DNA of 64,000 bases from Nilaparvata lugens (taxonomy: Eukaryota > Arthropoda > Insecta > Hemiptera > Delphacidae), in the NCBI RefSeq assembly GCF_014356525.2, contig NC_052507.1, positions 39,110,368 through 39,174,367 on the forward strand, written 5' to 3'. Under the pieces are notes generated by a model. The model saw only the letters and a list, made by a program, of their open reading frames with translations. It did no database searches and was not told where the DNA came from. Shown here piece by piece: positions 20,737 to 31,270 of this stretch. The position numbers were made by a program, and so were the translations under genes. Position 1 is the stretch's first letter. The number at the start of each line of letters is the position of its first letter.

Positions 20737-21315
20737 AATTCATAAAAACGAGATACATTTTATATATATATGTATAAAATGCAGTATAGCTGGATGATTG
20801 ATCTAGGTCAGGCACGAAACAATAGAAAACAATAAAATACAATAAGCAATAACTGTAGGATGACTCTTCTCACGCTCATGGCGTTGACTGCTATTCAATG
20901 ACAATATATATAATAATAATTCAAAAAAAAATGTATATAGCATTTGCACTCAATATTTCATCAATTAGTGGGCTCAGATAGTTGATAGCCTTGGCATTGA
21001 AATAAAACATTCATTGAAAAAACAACTTACTTCGAAATAACAATACACTTTTTTCCTGTAATAAAAAATTCATTCAAAATGGTTTGCTATTTCGTATTGG
21101 AGTTAATTCACTGATCAATCGCCAGTTTCTAGTTCTATTTAATTTGATTTCAAGAACTTTTGATTTGAGTTTTGCAAATATTTATGTATTTTAAAATTTG
21201 AGGGACGGGGAAAGTCCAACATTTAACATTAGAATAATCTACTTTAATGTTTTTATTACTACCTTATTAATTTATTTGTGTAATGCAGAAATAAGCTCGG
21301 CGTAACCTCCACCAT
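20737..21315. other. Leader region of the gypsy element, non-coding
   Basis: Between the first gag codon (20736) and the LTR-like remnant. AT-rich with no frame of interest. On the minus strand, two bases after the TGTTACA end of the remnant, the sequence reads TGGTGGAGGTTACGCC. A TGG start is the layout of a primer binding site, but I cannot match it to a tRNA. Confidence 0.35.
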
Positions 21316-21456
21316 TTGTAACATTAAATTGATTGAACAGTGGTATCCATCATTTGTAATAAATGATTGGTGACCTGTTTGGTGAGAGTAATAAAAGGGA
21401 GGCGATCCACCAGTTCCCAGACGGGAACACTGTAAATTGTTGTTGCGTAGCATTTG
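21316..21456 (-). repeat. LTR-like remnant duplicating the env tail
   Basis: 141 bp nearly identical to 7409-7549. Its location upstream of gag on the minus strand, and its TACA end followed by TGG, fit a truncated 5' LTR of an element whose env 3' end overlaps the 3' LTR. A stray fragment of a related element is the alternative. Confidence 0.45.
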
Positions 21457-22610
21457 ATGGTAGAGCAAAAGCAGTTGGTTTTTTTTATATTATCAACTAG
21501 ATGTTCTTTGGAATTAGAAAGGAAAACATTTATATTAGGAGTCAGATTTATTTTATTGAAATGAAGAAATTAATGTGAATTTTAACATATTTTGGTTTTA
21601 TCAAATTAGTTATGCTACAACTATTCTAATACAGAACAATTAAGGAAGGTTATGAAATTTTGAGCATTTAATCAATTTTTAAAAATTTAAAATAAACTTT
21701 GTTGCCAATGATTTCACAAAACGTTAGACAGAAATGTGTTGGACAGATTATTGTGTTTTTTATTTGAACAAGTTATATGACAGTTTAAAAAGCATTATTC
21801 ATTTTTAATTAATTTGGAATTACTAAAATCAAAACAATATTGAAAATAAATTGAATGTGGAACGATACCGTTATACTGTTGATGTCCATCCTAACTTGCC
21901 ATGGTCTGAATGGAGAACCAGGGGATGTCCATCCACGGGCCAGCTCGGTCTGTCTCAGGAGGTAGACGATGAAAAAGTGTGTCAAATTATTCAGGAGAAA
22001 TGTGGAAAGCTTTTTCCACTAGCTGGCTGGAGGGGAGACTAGAATGCTAGCCCCACTTCTACCTCTCCTCAGCGTTTTTACTCTGTCAGCCAAAACTGTC
22101 TGATCAGCTTTTAGTTTTTGAAGTTGGAAAAAATTATTTCTCTTCTTAAAGAAAAAACTGATGTTTGGGGGTATGTCAAACCTTGTGGTTCATGACAATA
22201 TGTTCATTTCTTATTTCTTTATTTCGCATAATTTCTGCATGGAGATTCTTATCTTTGAATTCTTCATCTCTTTTGGCATATTTGTTGTTAGCGGTTCATG
22301 TTGGCATTGGTTTTTTCCGTGATCCCGTTTTACGTTTTTCTCTGACTCACCTCCTTCTTCCGTTTGTAAAATGGCTTCAACTTCAGCTACACCTTGCTTG
22401 AGTCTTGTAAAAAATGTTTATTCTCCACCCCCTTTTAAAATATGTAGCCTTTGAACATTATAAAAGTTGTTCTCTTATGTTTTTTGATCGTTCAAAACAT
22501 CATTCCTAGTTTTAAAGTGCTTCCTGCTCAGTTTAGTTTGCATTTGCTTCGAGTTGCAACGTGTTCATGGCGACAAGGAAATTCTCAACTTCTTCAAGGT
22601 TTTCATCAAC
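21457..22610. other. Unrecognised stretch, no supported gene
   Basis: A 63-codon plus-strand frame at 21851-22042 (with PNLPWSEWRTRGCPSTG) has a more protein-like composition than its surroundings, but no family comes to mind and it has no continuation. The rest is T-rich non-coding sequence. It could be a fragment of an old retroelement. Confidence 0.4.
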
Positions 22611-22790
22611 TTCATCATCTCGGGGATTGTACAAAATCCATTTCCTGCTTTATTCACGATGAATAAAGAGGCTCTACTCATCAATTCATCATCTCGGGGA
22701 TTGTACTAAATCCATTTCCTGCTTTATTCACGTTGGATAAAAGGGATTTCTACTCATCAAATTCATCATCTTGTGGAATCTACTTCCAAT
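22611..22790. repeat. Tandem repeat, about 75-bp unit, 2.3 copies
   Basis: The unit starts TTCATCATCTCGGGGATTGT at 22611 and at 22685, and again in diverged form at 22762. It contains AAATCCATTTCCTGCTTTAT and CTACTCATCAA. Spacings are 74 and 77 bp. No coding role is visible. Confidence 0.8.
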
Positions 22791-24068
22791 CCTGTCCTTA
22801 CGCGGTGTAAGGAAGGGTCCTTCTGCTTACCTTATTCATGGGAATATTCTACTCTTCGAGGTCTTCTGTCCAAGTCGCACGCCGAACGTCTGCGAAGCAG
22901 ATCACTTCTGAGAAGCATTCAGCTGGATCCACTGTTCCAGATACTAGAAAATACCATTCAGGTCAAGTTTTTAATTCTTTTTATTCACGTATTTGAGTCT
23001 TTATTAAGTATTCATTCATTCTCTTTTTTAATCACTTGTTCAACCTTACTATTTATGTTAGGTTATGTCCTCCAGTTTGAGATCTTAATCATAACTTGTC
23101 AAGTACAGTCTACATACAAGTATTTTTGACTATTGAATGATTTTTTCTATTCCCGGCTCTGTCAACTTTTTCTATTCCCGGCTTTGTCAACTCAATATCA
23201 TTGATTATCTTGTCTAGTCCATGTTAATGACTAAACATGAACAAATGTATTCTTTAACTCTTGATTGACCTATGTCAAGTTGTTAGGTTGCTTAATATTT
23301 TTGTAACCTCACTTTCATTTTATTGTTTCTATTATCTTCAAGTATTCAACTTGAGTTACTTCTAAGTAATCAATTCTTAGTTATTTTTCTATATTTTTGG
23401 TTCTGCACTTGAAGTTTAGGTGTAATTTCAGTTTTGAAATTTCATATCTTATCCCATTTGTTATTATTTATTAACCTAGCCTTCTCACTTTCCTTCAGAA
23501 TCACATTTCTTTAATAAGCATTTGGAATAAGTCTATCTATGTTTCAATGATGGAACAAATTTGTATATTTCATAATTATTATTAACCCACTCCAGATTGT
23601 TTTAGGTTCACAGACAAACACTTGTTTAATCCTGGTTATTGTTACGGTATACTATTTTCAATAATTTTTCTTTCAAATTGATTTATTTTTCTTAGCTTCA
23701 ACCTTTAAATTTTCCAAATTCCTGTAATAATTTTTTATTGAGCTCTTCTGAGTGTAATTTTCAAATAATTTGCTATTTTTCTATTATTTCAATTTTTTAA
23801 ACTTCATTGTTTTCTTGGTCTGACATCAGATATAATAATTTGTCAACTTTTTAGAAATTGTGGATTTATGTTTCAATTTAATAGCACTCTTAAGCATTTG
23901 CACTTTACCTTTTGTTCTCTAGGAAATTCTTATAAAATTTCAATTATTTGTTGTTGGTTATTGTTTTAATTGCAATATCATTCATATATTTTTTGATGAT
24001 CTATTGTAATTAATTCTACCTGACTTATATTTTTTACCTTTTCCAATAATTGTCTTTGGTGCATTAAA
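22791..24068. other. T-rich non-coding flank of the BEL/Pao element
   Basis: An open frame at 22773-23129 is mostly a hydrophobic translation of T-rich DNA and is not supported. The rest is low-complexity T/A sequence with scattered TATT and CTTT words. The BEL/Pao element starts at 24074 after the target duplication. Confidence 0.5.
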
Positions 24069-24073
24069 ATTGC
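24069..24073. repeat. ATTGC target duplication, left copy
   Basis: ATTGC directly precedes the left LTR and recurs at 30612-30616 directly after the right LTR. A 5-bp duplication is usual for BEL/Pao integration. Confidence 0.85.
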
Positions 24074-24519
24074 GGGTAATCCCGTCCTGTCCCCAAACCT
24101 ATGGATTGGGGTGCAGTTAAGATTTAATTCACAAAAACGTCGACAACCCCAAAAGTAAGTCTTTAATTTGCACTAACCTTGGAACTGGCGAGGAAGTGGA
24201 CTGTATCTCGTGTGTAGAAGTTACTGCTGACGATATCCTGTCTTTATGCATAGGCCTATATGATATTGCACATATCACATATATCACGAAACGAAACGAG
24301 GTAATTGCGTTCAGCTCGAACGCCACGGAACGAAAACGAAAAACGATGTTGACTTCTCGACAACGCTTCTTGAAGTGGTGGTTAGAAAGACAAACAGGGA
24401 GGATGAAGGAGGGGTGAGGGAGAGAGGTTATCTTGCCTCTTTGGGAGAGGGGGAAGGGGAGGAAAGCACAAACCAAATCAACCTGCAATCAAGGCTGCCG
24501 ATCCTCCGTGAATCCACCA
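24074..24519 (-). repeat. BEL/Pao element, 3' LTR
   Basis: 446 bp matching 30166-30611. Its outer end reads GGGTAATCCC where the other copy has TGGTGATCCC, so the terminal CA (minus strand) has been lost by mutation. A 119-codon frame runs inside each LTR on the minus strand but has no recognisable domain. Confidence 0.92.
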
Positions 24520-24685
24520 TCTCCGCCCGCCTTGGAATGCCCCATTTCCAAGAACATAAACTCAAAAAAAACTAAAATTTAAAAGTAAAAGAAAAACAAA
24601 ACAACATGCACTGAACGGTAGAAAAGGAAAACGAAGGGAAAAAGAAATAGGAAAGGAAAACGGAAAACTTGGTGTGTGGGTTAAA

Positions 24686-26743
24686 CTAATAGGGAAGTAT
24701 GGGGGCAAGTTTCCTAACTGGCCTAACATACTCACCAGAGTTAGTTTTCACATGAGCTGAGCGCACAACACCCTTAGCATCACTTATGATTTGGGTGACT
24801 CTACCTAACGGGTATGATAAGGGTGATGAATTTTCCTCTTTAATCCATACTAACTGCCCTACCTGAAGGTTTGTGTCACTCTCAAACCACTTATTCTTCT
24901 GTTGAAGAGTGTGGAGGTATTCACTCTCCCACCTCTTCCACAATCTCTGAGTGAAGCGATTAACCTTTTCCCAATGAGACAGTCTGTGCTCGTTGACATC
25001 ACTCACGTCAATCTCAGGAACCGCCAACAGAGGGCGATGAACAAGGAAATGTCCGGGAGTCAGCACCTCGTAGTCATCAGGAGATGAAGAGAGCGCATAC
25101 AACGGTCTCGAATTGAGTACCGCCTCAATTTTCACCAACAGAGTGGAAAGCTCAACAATAGTTAGGACCGAATTTCTCACTTCACGAAACAAATGGAATT
25201 TCACATTTTTAATATTAGACTCACAGATTCCATTCATGAAAGGAGCATGTGGAGTATTAAAACGAAATTGGATGCTTTTAGATGACATCACATCACAGAC
25301 GTTGGATTGATTTTCTGATGATCTGAGAAATTCAACAATTTCCTTCAATTGTCGCGCAGCACCTTTGAAATTCGTCCCTTGATCACAGAATATTTCTTTA
25401 GGCAATCCACGCCTAGAAACAAAACGATGGAGAGTGTTAATAAACTCTTCGGATGAAAGACTTGTAAGCACCTCAATGTGACAAGCTTTTGTTGCCAGAC
25501 AGACAAACAGTGCAAAGTATGCCTTGTACGTACGAGCTTTGAGCCGAATACTCTCTTTGACAGTGAAAGGACCAGCTAGATCGACCGCAGCCTTCAGAAA
25601 GGGAGCACTGGGAACAACACGAGAGCTGGGAAGATCACCCATGACGGGAGCAACAGGAGTTGCATTGAATAAACGGCAACGAGTACAATTGAAAATCACA
25701 TTTCTGATAACACTGTGTGCTCCAACAATCCAAAAATAACGCTGAATAAGAGCACGCACTATTCTTGGTCCAGCATGAAGATGAGAAATATGATAATACT
25801 CAATGAGGAGTTTAGTAAAATGACTATCTTTATGTATCAAACAAGGATGCTTGGCTTCATATCCTAAAGCACTATTAACCAATCTGCCACCAACACGAAT
25901 CACACCATCACAATCCAAGAATACAGACAATTTTTGGAAACTCTTATCACAAGGTTTACCCTCTTTCAATAGGTCGAGCTCACGATTGAAATGACACTTT
26001 TGAACAATTTTAACACAATAAATTTGTGCACTTTTCAACTCTTGAACACTAAGTGCGCCTGATTTACGACAGACACCACTAATTGATGCTTTACAGTTGT
26101 TCACGAAACGTAAAACATAAGCACAGGAACGTAACAATCTCATGTATGAGGAGAAACGTGTTATCTGAATAACAGCAGTCTCTTCAGTGATATTCAAAAC
26201 AACACCTTTATTTTTTTTCACATCAGGCAGAATTTCAGTAGCAGGGTAAGTCATAGATGACAACGGCCAACATGATAACGAATTAGAACACCACGTTGGA
26301 GCATTGAACCAATCTTGCGAATTGCACAAGTTTTGGGGAGAAATGCCTCTTGATCCAACGTCAGCAATATTGAAATCAGTAGCAATGTGATTCCAATCAG
26401 AAATATTAGTCAACTCTAATATTCTCACAACACAATTTGCAACAAACGTTTGCAACTTGTAAGGAGGTATATGCAACCAAGATAAAACAATAGTTGAATC
26501 ACTGAACAGAAACGTAGATTGAAGATTGATTTTTTCCAGTGAAGGAAGGACTGAAACATACAATCGCGAAAGCAACAACGCAGCTTGAAGCTCTAATTGA
26601 GGAATAGACAGAGTTTTCAACGACGCAACTTTAGTTTTAGGAAGAGGAAGCATTTCACCGTAGATTCTGACAACACAACTCTCAAGTAAATACAAGCACA
26701 GATTCCTTTCTGCGATGCGTCGGAAAACCCAAGTATTTGACAA
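24686..26743 (-). CDS. BEL/Pao pol C-terminal part: RNase H and integrase
   Basis: 685 codons on the minus strand in a different frame from the upstream gag-pol, overlapping it by 127 bp. RNase H strands appear in the first 130 residues (SIPQLELQAALLLSRL near 46-61, FLFSDSTIVLSWL near 79-91). Integrase follows, with a zinc-binding block (YYHISHLH near 316-323, CTRC at 353-356) and a DDE core with D388 in VDLAGPF, D454 in CDQGTNFKG and E508 in GICES. A C-terminal SH3-like region ends in VRPVRKLAPIL. All catalytic residues I can check are present. The first methionine is not the natural start: an intact polyprotein would enter from the upstream frame near 26640-26700. The product would insert the cDNA into the genome. 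Confidence 0.9.
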   Translation of the reverse strand: MSNTWVFRRIAERNLCLYLLESCVVRIYGEMLPLPKTKVASLKTLSIPQLELQAALLLSRLYVSVLPSLEKINLQSTFLFSDSTIVLSWLHIPPYKLQTFVANCVVRILELTNISDWNHIATDFNIADVGSRGISPQNLCNSQDWFNAPTWCSNSLSCWPLSSMTYPATEILPDVKKNKGVVLNITEETAVIQITRFSSYMRLLRSCAYVLRFVNNCKASISGVCRKSGALSVQELKSAQIYCVKIVQKCHFNRELDLLKEGKPCDKSFQKLSVFLDCDGVIRVGGRLVNSALGYEAKHPCLIHKDSHFTKLLIEYYHISHLHAGPRIVRALIQRYFWIVGAHSVIRNVIFNCTRCRLFNATPVAPVMGDLPSSRVVPSAPFLKAAVDLAGPFTVKESIRLKARTYKAYFALFVCLATKACHIEVLTSLSSEEFINTLHRFVSRRGLPKEIFCDQGTNFKGAARQLKEIVEFLRSSENQSNVCDVMSSKSIQFRFNTPHAPFMNGICESNIKNVKFHLFREVRNSVLTIVELSTLLVKIEAVLNSRPLYALSSSPDDYEVLTPGHFLVHRPLLAVPEIDVSDVNEHRLSHWEKVNRFTQRLWKRWESEYLHTLQQKNKWFESDTNLQVGQLVWIKEENSSPLSYPLGRVTQIISDAKGVVRSAHVKTNSGEYVRPVRKLAPILPY

Positions 26744-29700
26744 GAAAAAGCATCACCATAAACGCATTGAGGAATTGAAATTGAACTTAGAGCAGGAAGC
26801 TCTCTCATCAGCTCGTTCCAGCATTCGTTGAAGTCAACAGGAATCGGCGTATCCCAATCGATGTCCAACTTCCACAGCTCTTGTAAAAAACATTTCATTT
26901 TGAATATTACTGGAGCTATAAAACCGAGAGGGTCATGCAGACGCGCGATAACGGACAGAACAGTGCGCTTAGAGTTTTTCTTTTGAAACTCTGGAACGGA
27001 GACTTTAATATGAAAACAATCAGTAGTTGGGTTCCACATTACGCCAAGAACTTTCACATTTGAATTAGGCTCATCACTGATATGAAGTGGTACTTGAGTG
27101 TTTTCAGAACGAATCAAATCCAAGAACTCAGGAGAATTACTGCTCCATTTATTCAACTTGATATGAGCACAGTTTAGAAGATTACAAAGTTGTGATTTTA
27201 TTTCACAGATTTCTTCCAACGAATTAGCACCTGTGAGAAAATCGTCGTGATATATATCATCACGAATAGCTGCTGCTGCCAACGGAAATTTATCTCCTTC
27301 ATCTTTCGCCAATTGAATGAGAGCACGTTGAGCAAGGAAACCAGACGGTTTCAAACCATATGTGATTGTTTTGAGCTCATAAACGACAATATCATCGGAA
27401 GGATCTTTACGAAACAATATGTGAAGGAAAGAACGATCTTCTTCATCAACGAGGATAGCACGATACATTTTGGTAACATCACACGTGAATACGAATGAGT
27501 GAAGTCTGAATCTAGTTAACACATCACATATGTCATTTAACAATTTTGGACCTGAATGAAGAACTTGATTCAACGAAATGTGACTCTTTTTTGCAGACCC
27601 ATCAAATACAACACGAACCTTTGTTGTAGGTGATGACGGATTGAATACACAAAAATAAGGAATAAAATATTTACCTGGTTTTTTAGCAACTTCCATATGA
27701 TCCAAAAGAAGATACTCTTCCATAAATGATACGCAATCAGATTTCAAACGAGCATCACGCAGCATACGACGCTCCAACGACAGAAAACGATTTAAAGCAA
27801 CATCATGAGATTCATGAAACTTGAGTTGATTAGTGTCAACTTTGAAAGGGAGACGAACAACATATCTTCCTTCAGTATCACGCGTGTGAGTTTCAGCAAA
27901 ATGTTTCTCACAAAACTCATCATCGGGACTAGGAAATTTATGATTAGGAATTTCTTCACTTTCCCAAAACTTATGAACCAAATTATTTAACGAGTTCTCA
28001 GAGGTGGGACACGTCATTAATGCAGTCAATGACTGATTAAGAAGACCGGAATGAGTTGGAAATTCACCCAAAATAATGTCACCAAACACGGTAGGAATCA
28101 CGCAAAACGAACACTCTTCACTAGATGAGACTTGACTATGATGACGTAATATTTTGTTGAATAACTGACATCCCAATAGAAGATCAACGGAACGTTGCTC
28201 ATAGAACACAGGATCAGCAAGGTTGAATTTTTTCAACTCATTTTGCACTTTCGAACTGAGATAAATAGGGGGCAATGAACCAACTATTTTATCAATCACA
28301 TAAGCCTCAGCTTCTAGACAAGGGTGATTTGAGCCCTTAGGTTTCAACAAACATTTCACAACACCAGAAGAATTCCCTACACTCGAGGAATTCAAACCAG
28401 AGAAATTTTGTTGATAATCATGAACAGATAAACCAAGTTTCATAACAAGATCTTTTGTGATGAAATTAGCAGTACTACCAGAATCAATCATTAAACGAAC
28501 ACCAATAAACGAACCAGATGAATTTTTAATAACTGCTTGAGCAGTACCTAGAACAACACTCGTTTTAGGAATTAAACTAACAATTGATGACTTATCAATA
28601 ACATTATCAGTGATACCACAATGCTTAGAAGAATTTGAATTCTCAACAACATTCATAGTGCTGTCAGTTTGAGTGATCGAATCAACGGATTTCGATTTCA
28701 AAGCAACTTTAGAGATGTTATCAGTAGACTTCTGATAACGAACAGGAGAATTCGAACGGCTATTATCATTACTACGAGGATAATGAAGTAATTTATTATG
28801 CATACGACCACAATAACACAACGATTTAGACTTGCATTGGTTTACAGCGTGAAATTTGGAGAAACAATTGAAACAGACTCTCAATGATTTAATAAATTCA
28901 TTCCTAGCTCTTGGATCTCTTTTCAAGAAAGCAGGACATTTGAATAACGAATGATTCATTGAGTTGCAAAATGAGCATTTTGTTTCAGCAGTATCATTTA
29001 ATTCAGAAGTAACTGAGCTGCTTTTATTTCGAACGCTGTTATCAGCCTGAGTAGATAAGACAACCTTTTTCTGAAAAGACTTATTTTTCGGCTTTTCGAT
29101 AGATTTTTGTTCATTAACAGACGGCACATCAGATGCAGATAATTGATAAGATCTAACTCTCTTATTCACGAAATCAATCAACTGTTGACAAGAAGGAAAG
29201 CTCTTATCAGCTACCTCGAGCTCAAACGATTCACGTGATATTTTGTCTAATTGACGAATAGCTAATGAGTACAAGATATAATCAGCCAAATCAGGAACTT
29301 TCAACGATTTCAGAGTGGTAATACTATCACCTACTTTAACAAGAAAATCTTGAAGCGATTGTAACGAAGGTTTAAATGGGATTGAACTAGTTTTCAAAAT
29401 CTCATTTACGTAGTAGTTAGCTAGCACCCTATCACTTTCATAACGCTTGCATAGAGTTTTCCATGCCAAATCAAAATCACTACTTATCTGAAAAGATTTC
29501 ACTACTCTGGCTGCTTCACCTTTCAACAAATTATGTAAAATATGAGATTTATGAACAGGAGAATAATATTTATCATCCACAATCAATGATGAAAAGATAT
29601 TTTTGAATCTAGGCCAGTCTGAAATATCAGAGCCATCAAACGGTTTTATTTCAGTTGGAGGTAATATCATGTTCAAACGGGGAGAATGAGAGGTTGAAGG

Positions 29701-30003
29701 TGAGGGTTCACTTTTCTCCTTCGGTTTCTCATTTTTAATTTGATTCAATTTATCACGAGCATTTATTATTGCACAGGATAAATGATCAATAACGGTAAGT
29801 GATTGATATTCAGGTTCTTTAGTAGGTTCTTCCACAGTATTTTCAATAGATATGCTTCTTATCAAAAATTGAGATTGAATTTTAGGATCATTGATGTCCT
29901 TCAACAAGTCATAAGCTTGTTGAACACGGCTAAACAAAGTTTCTTTCTTCTCCACTCGAATAGTAAGCAAGGCTTGTGGGCTTGCCATTGTAACTAAGTA
30001 CAA
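26617..30003 (-). CDS. BEL/Pao gag-protease-reverse transcriptase polyprotein
   Basis: 1,128 codons. The first ATG gives MYLVTMASPQ; the second (29988), giving MASPQALLTI, resembles other gag starts better. A capsid-like DUF1759-type region includes IKPFDGSDISDWPRFK (119-134). Two zinc knuckles, CSFCNSMNHSLFKC (343-356) and CFNCFSKFHAVNQC (377-390), are followed by a C..CG..H motif. The protease has DSG at about 507-509 (LMIDSGSTANFI). The reverse transcriptase has VRVVFDGSAK, TCDVTKMYRAI and the catalytic YHDD at 918-921 (DDIYHDDFLTG). It ends in RNase H after GFSDASQKG, where the frame is lost near 26640; the last 20 or so residues are out-of-frame sequence. The enzymatic part is otherwise intact and the integrase follows in the next frame. 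Role: capsid formation, polyprotein cleavage and cDNA synthesis. Confidence 0.92.
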   Translation of the reverse strand: MYLVTMASPQALLTIRVEKKETLFSRVQQAYDLLKDINDPKIQSQFLIRSISIENTVEEPTKEPEYQSLTVIDHLSCAIINARDKLNQIKNEKPKEKSEPSPSTSHSPRLNMILPPTEIKPFDGSDISDWPRFKNIFSSLIVDDKYYSPVHKSHILHNLLKGEAARVVKSFQISSDFDLAWKTLCKRYESDRVLANYYVNEILKTSSIPFKPSLQSLQDFLVKVGDSITTLKSLKVPDLADYILYSLAIRQLDKISRESFELEVADKSFPSCQQLIDFVNKRVRSYQLSASDVPSVNEQKSIEKPKNKSFQKKVVLSTQADNSVRNKSSSVTSELNDTAETKCSFCNSMNHSLFKCPAFLKRDPRARNEFIKSLRVCFNCFSKFHAVNQCKSKSLCYCGRMHNKLLHYPRSNDNSRSNSPVRYQKSTDNISKVALKSKSVDSITQTDSTMNVVENSNSSKHCGITDNVIDKSSIVSLIPKTSVVLGTAQAVIKNSSGSFIGVRLMIDSGSTANFITKDLVMKLGLSVHDYQQNFSGLNSSSVGNSSGVVKCLLKPKGSNHPCLEAEAYVIDKIVGSLPPIYLSSKVQNELKKFNLADPVFYEQRSVDLLLGCQLFNKILRHHSQVSSSEECSFCVIPTVFGDIILGEFPTHSGLLNQSLTALMTCPTSENSLNNLVHKFWESEEIPNHKFPSPDDEFCEKHFAETHTRDTEGRYVVRLPFKVDTNQLKFHESHDVALNRFLSLERRMLRDARLKSDCVSFMEEYLLLDHMEVAKKPGKYFIPYFCVFNPSSPTTKVRVVFDGSAKKSHISLNQVLHSGPKLLNDICDVLTRFRLHSFVFTCDVTKMYRAILVDEEDRSFLHILFRKDPSDDIVVYELKTITYGLKPSGFLAQRALIQLAKDEGDKFPLAAAAIRDDIYHDDFLTGANSLEEICEIKSQLCNLLNCAHIKLNKWSSNSPEFLDLIRSENTQVPLHISDEPNSNVKVLGVMWNPTTDCFHIKVSVPEFQKKNSKRTVLSVIARLHDPLGFIAPVIFKMKCFLQELWKLDIDWDTPIPVDFNECWNELMRELPALSSISIPQCVYGDAFSCQILGFSDASQKGICACIYLRVVLSESTVKCFLFLKLKLRR

Positions 30004-30165
30004 TGATTAGATAAACAAGGAGATTTGGAAAGGAACTTTGTAACTGGATTTAGCATGGATATCAGTGGATGTATCAACAAGTAACTCTACTATGAACGAA
30101 TTGAAATTTAAATTGAAAAATAAATCTCTTGGAAATAGAACATATCCCAGGCCTGGTGGACCATG
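30004..30165 (-). other. BEL/Pao leader between 5' LTR and gag
   Basis: About 160 bases. On the minus strand, two bases beyond the CACCA end of the LTR, the sequence reads TGGTCCACCAGGCCTGGG, a plausible primer binding site by position and TGG start. I cannot name the tRNA. Confidence 0.45.
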
Positions 30166-30611
30166 TGGTGATCCCGTCCTGTCCCCAAACCTATGGATTG
30201 GGGTACAGTTAAGATTTAATTCACGAAAACGTCGACAACCCCAAAAGTAAGTCTTTAATTTGCACTAACCTTGGAACTGGCGAGGAAGTGGACTGTATCT
30301 CGTGTGTAGAAGTTACTGCTGACGATATCCTGTCTTTATGCGTAGGCCTATATGATATTGCACATATCACATATATCACGAAACGAAACGAGGTAATTTC
30401 GTTCAGCTCGAACACCACGGTACGAAAACGAAAAACGATGTTGACTTCTCGACAACGCTTCTTGAAGTGGTGGTTAGAAAGATAAACAGGGAGGATGAAG
30501 GAGGGGTGAGGGAGAGAGGTTATCTTGCCTCTTTGGGAGAGGGGGAAGGGGAGGAAAGCACAAACCAAATCAACCTGCAATCAAGGCTGCCGATCCTCCG
30601 TGGATCCACCA
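30166..30611 (-). repeat. BEL/Pao element, 5' LTR
   Basis: 446 bp. On the plus strand it runs from TGGTGATCCC to GGATCCACCA. It contains the palindrome-like CACATATATCACGAAACGAA region and a GA-rich stretch GAGGATGAAGGAGGGGTGAG. Direct copy of 24074-24519. Confidence 0.92.
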
Positions 30612-30616
30612 ATTGC
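30612..30616. repeat. ATTGC target duplication, right copy
   Basis: Exact repeat of 24069-24073, immediately after the right LTR. Confidence 0.85.
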
Positions 30617-31270
30617 TTATTCAACTATTTTGATGTTGACAACCTTTTTTCCTTTTATCTACAATCCCTTGAGTTACCAAAGGTGCCATCTACCCTTTTG
30701 CATGGACAAAATATTGGCCAAGGCAAGTGCATGCACAAGGGTGCACCGGTATTTATTATATTAATTTTTCTGTCCATCTATTCTAATAATATTAGCCTTT
30801 CAATCATTTTCTCTATCTTCATTCATTTATAAAGTCCACTAGTTTTGGGCAAAAAATTCAATAGGTACAAAAACATATTTTATTGGATAAGAGTTGTATC
30901 AAATTTATATATCTAAAGATGCACAGATTAAAGGAGTATTTGAATTTAATCTTATAGAGTACATATGCTCACTCAATCGTTGATTTTATTTAGCGATTTG
31001 TAAAGATATAATGTAGTTCTTGTTCACTGGATAAATTGATTTATCTACTTCCATCAGAGGCCGAACCTTAAGCCCTGAGAGATATATATATTATTGAGGA
31101 ATATACTGAGACCTATAGAAATTAATATTTTATTTATAATTTATGATTTATCAATTTATTATTTTTATGATTTTTGGAAAGAAGATATACAGTGAGATTT
31201 TTTAAATCGACAAGCAGCAGCAAGTCGATACCTAAGCTGCATGAAAATAAATGCATATTATTAATGAATT
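30617..31270. repeat. Flank with dispersed repeat related to 60160-60450
   Basis: From about 30930 to 31265 the words ATCAGAGGCCGAACC, AAGCCCTGAGA, TTTGGAAAGAAGAT-like, CGACAAGCAGCAGCAAGTCGATA and GAGCT/AAGCT-GC follow the same order as at 60160-60450 (CCAGAGGCCGAACC, AAGCCCTGAGA, CGACAAGCAATAGCAGGTCGATA). The copies are diverged. The left part, 30617-30929, is non-coding. Confidence 0.5.

Larger units (their letters stand above)
7409..21456 (-). mobile_element. Decayed Ty3/gypsy errantivirus-like element
   Basis: Read on the minus strand from 20736 to 7409, the fragments keep the order of an env-bearing Ty3/gypsy element: gag (20736-18573), aspartic protease and linker (18463-17177), reverse transcriptase, RNase H and integrase (11990-9064), env remnant (8094-7443). 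A foreign block at about 12017-17130 divides protease from reverse transcriptase, and unrelated sequence lies between pol and env. Each gene is broken by frameshifts, stops or deletions, so the element is inactive. A 141-bp segment at the env end recurs at 21316-21456 beyond gag and may be a remnant of the LTR. Family assignment is firm for gypsy pol; placement with errantiviruses rests on the env remnant. Confidence 0.8.
24074..30611 (-). mobile_element. BEL/Pao LTR retrotransposon, nearly intact
   Basis: 6,538 bp bounded by 446-bp direct repeats (24074-24519, 30166-30611) and a 5-bp ATTGC duplication. The 5' LTR (right-hand copy, minus strand) has the short inverted ends TGGTG and CACCA. 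By eye the LTRs differ at about 10 positions, roughly 2%. Gag, protease, reverse transcriptase, RNase H and integrase are all present in two overlapping long frames. That order (integrase last, no env) and the YHDD type of active site identify BEL/Pao. One frame change in the RNase H region is the only clear lesion, so this is a recent insertion. Confidence 0.92.

Noticed and set aside
22773..23129. 118-codon frame as a possible gene
   Set aside because: The second half is hydrophobic translation of T-rich DNA; the first half has no family match that I can recall.
24129..24488. 119-codon frame in each BEL LTR (also 30221-30580)
   Set aside because: No domain, lies wholly within the LTR, and is present twice only because the LTR is.
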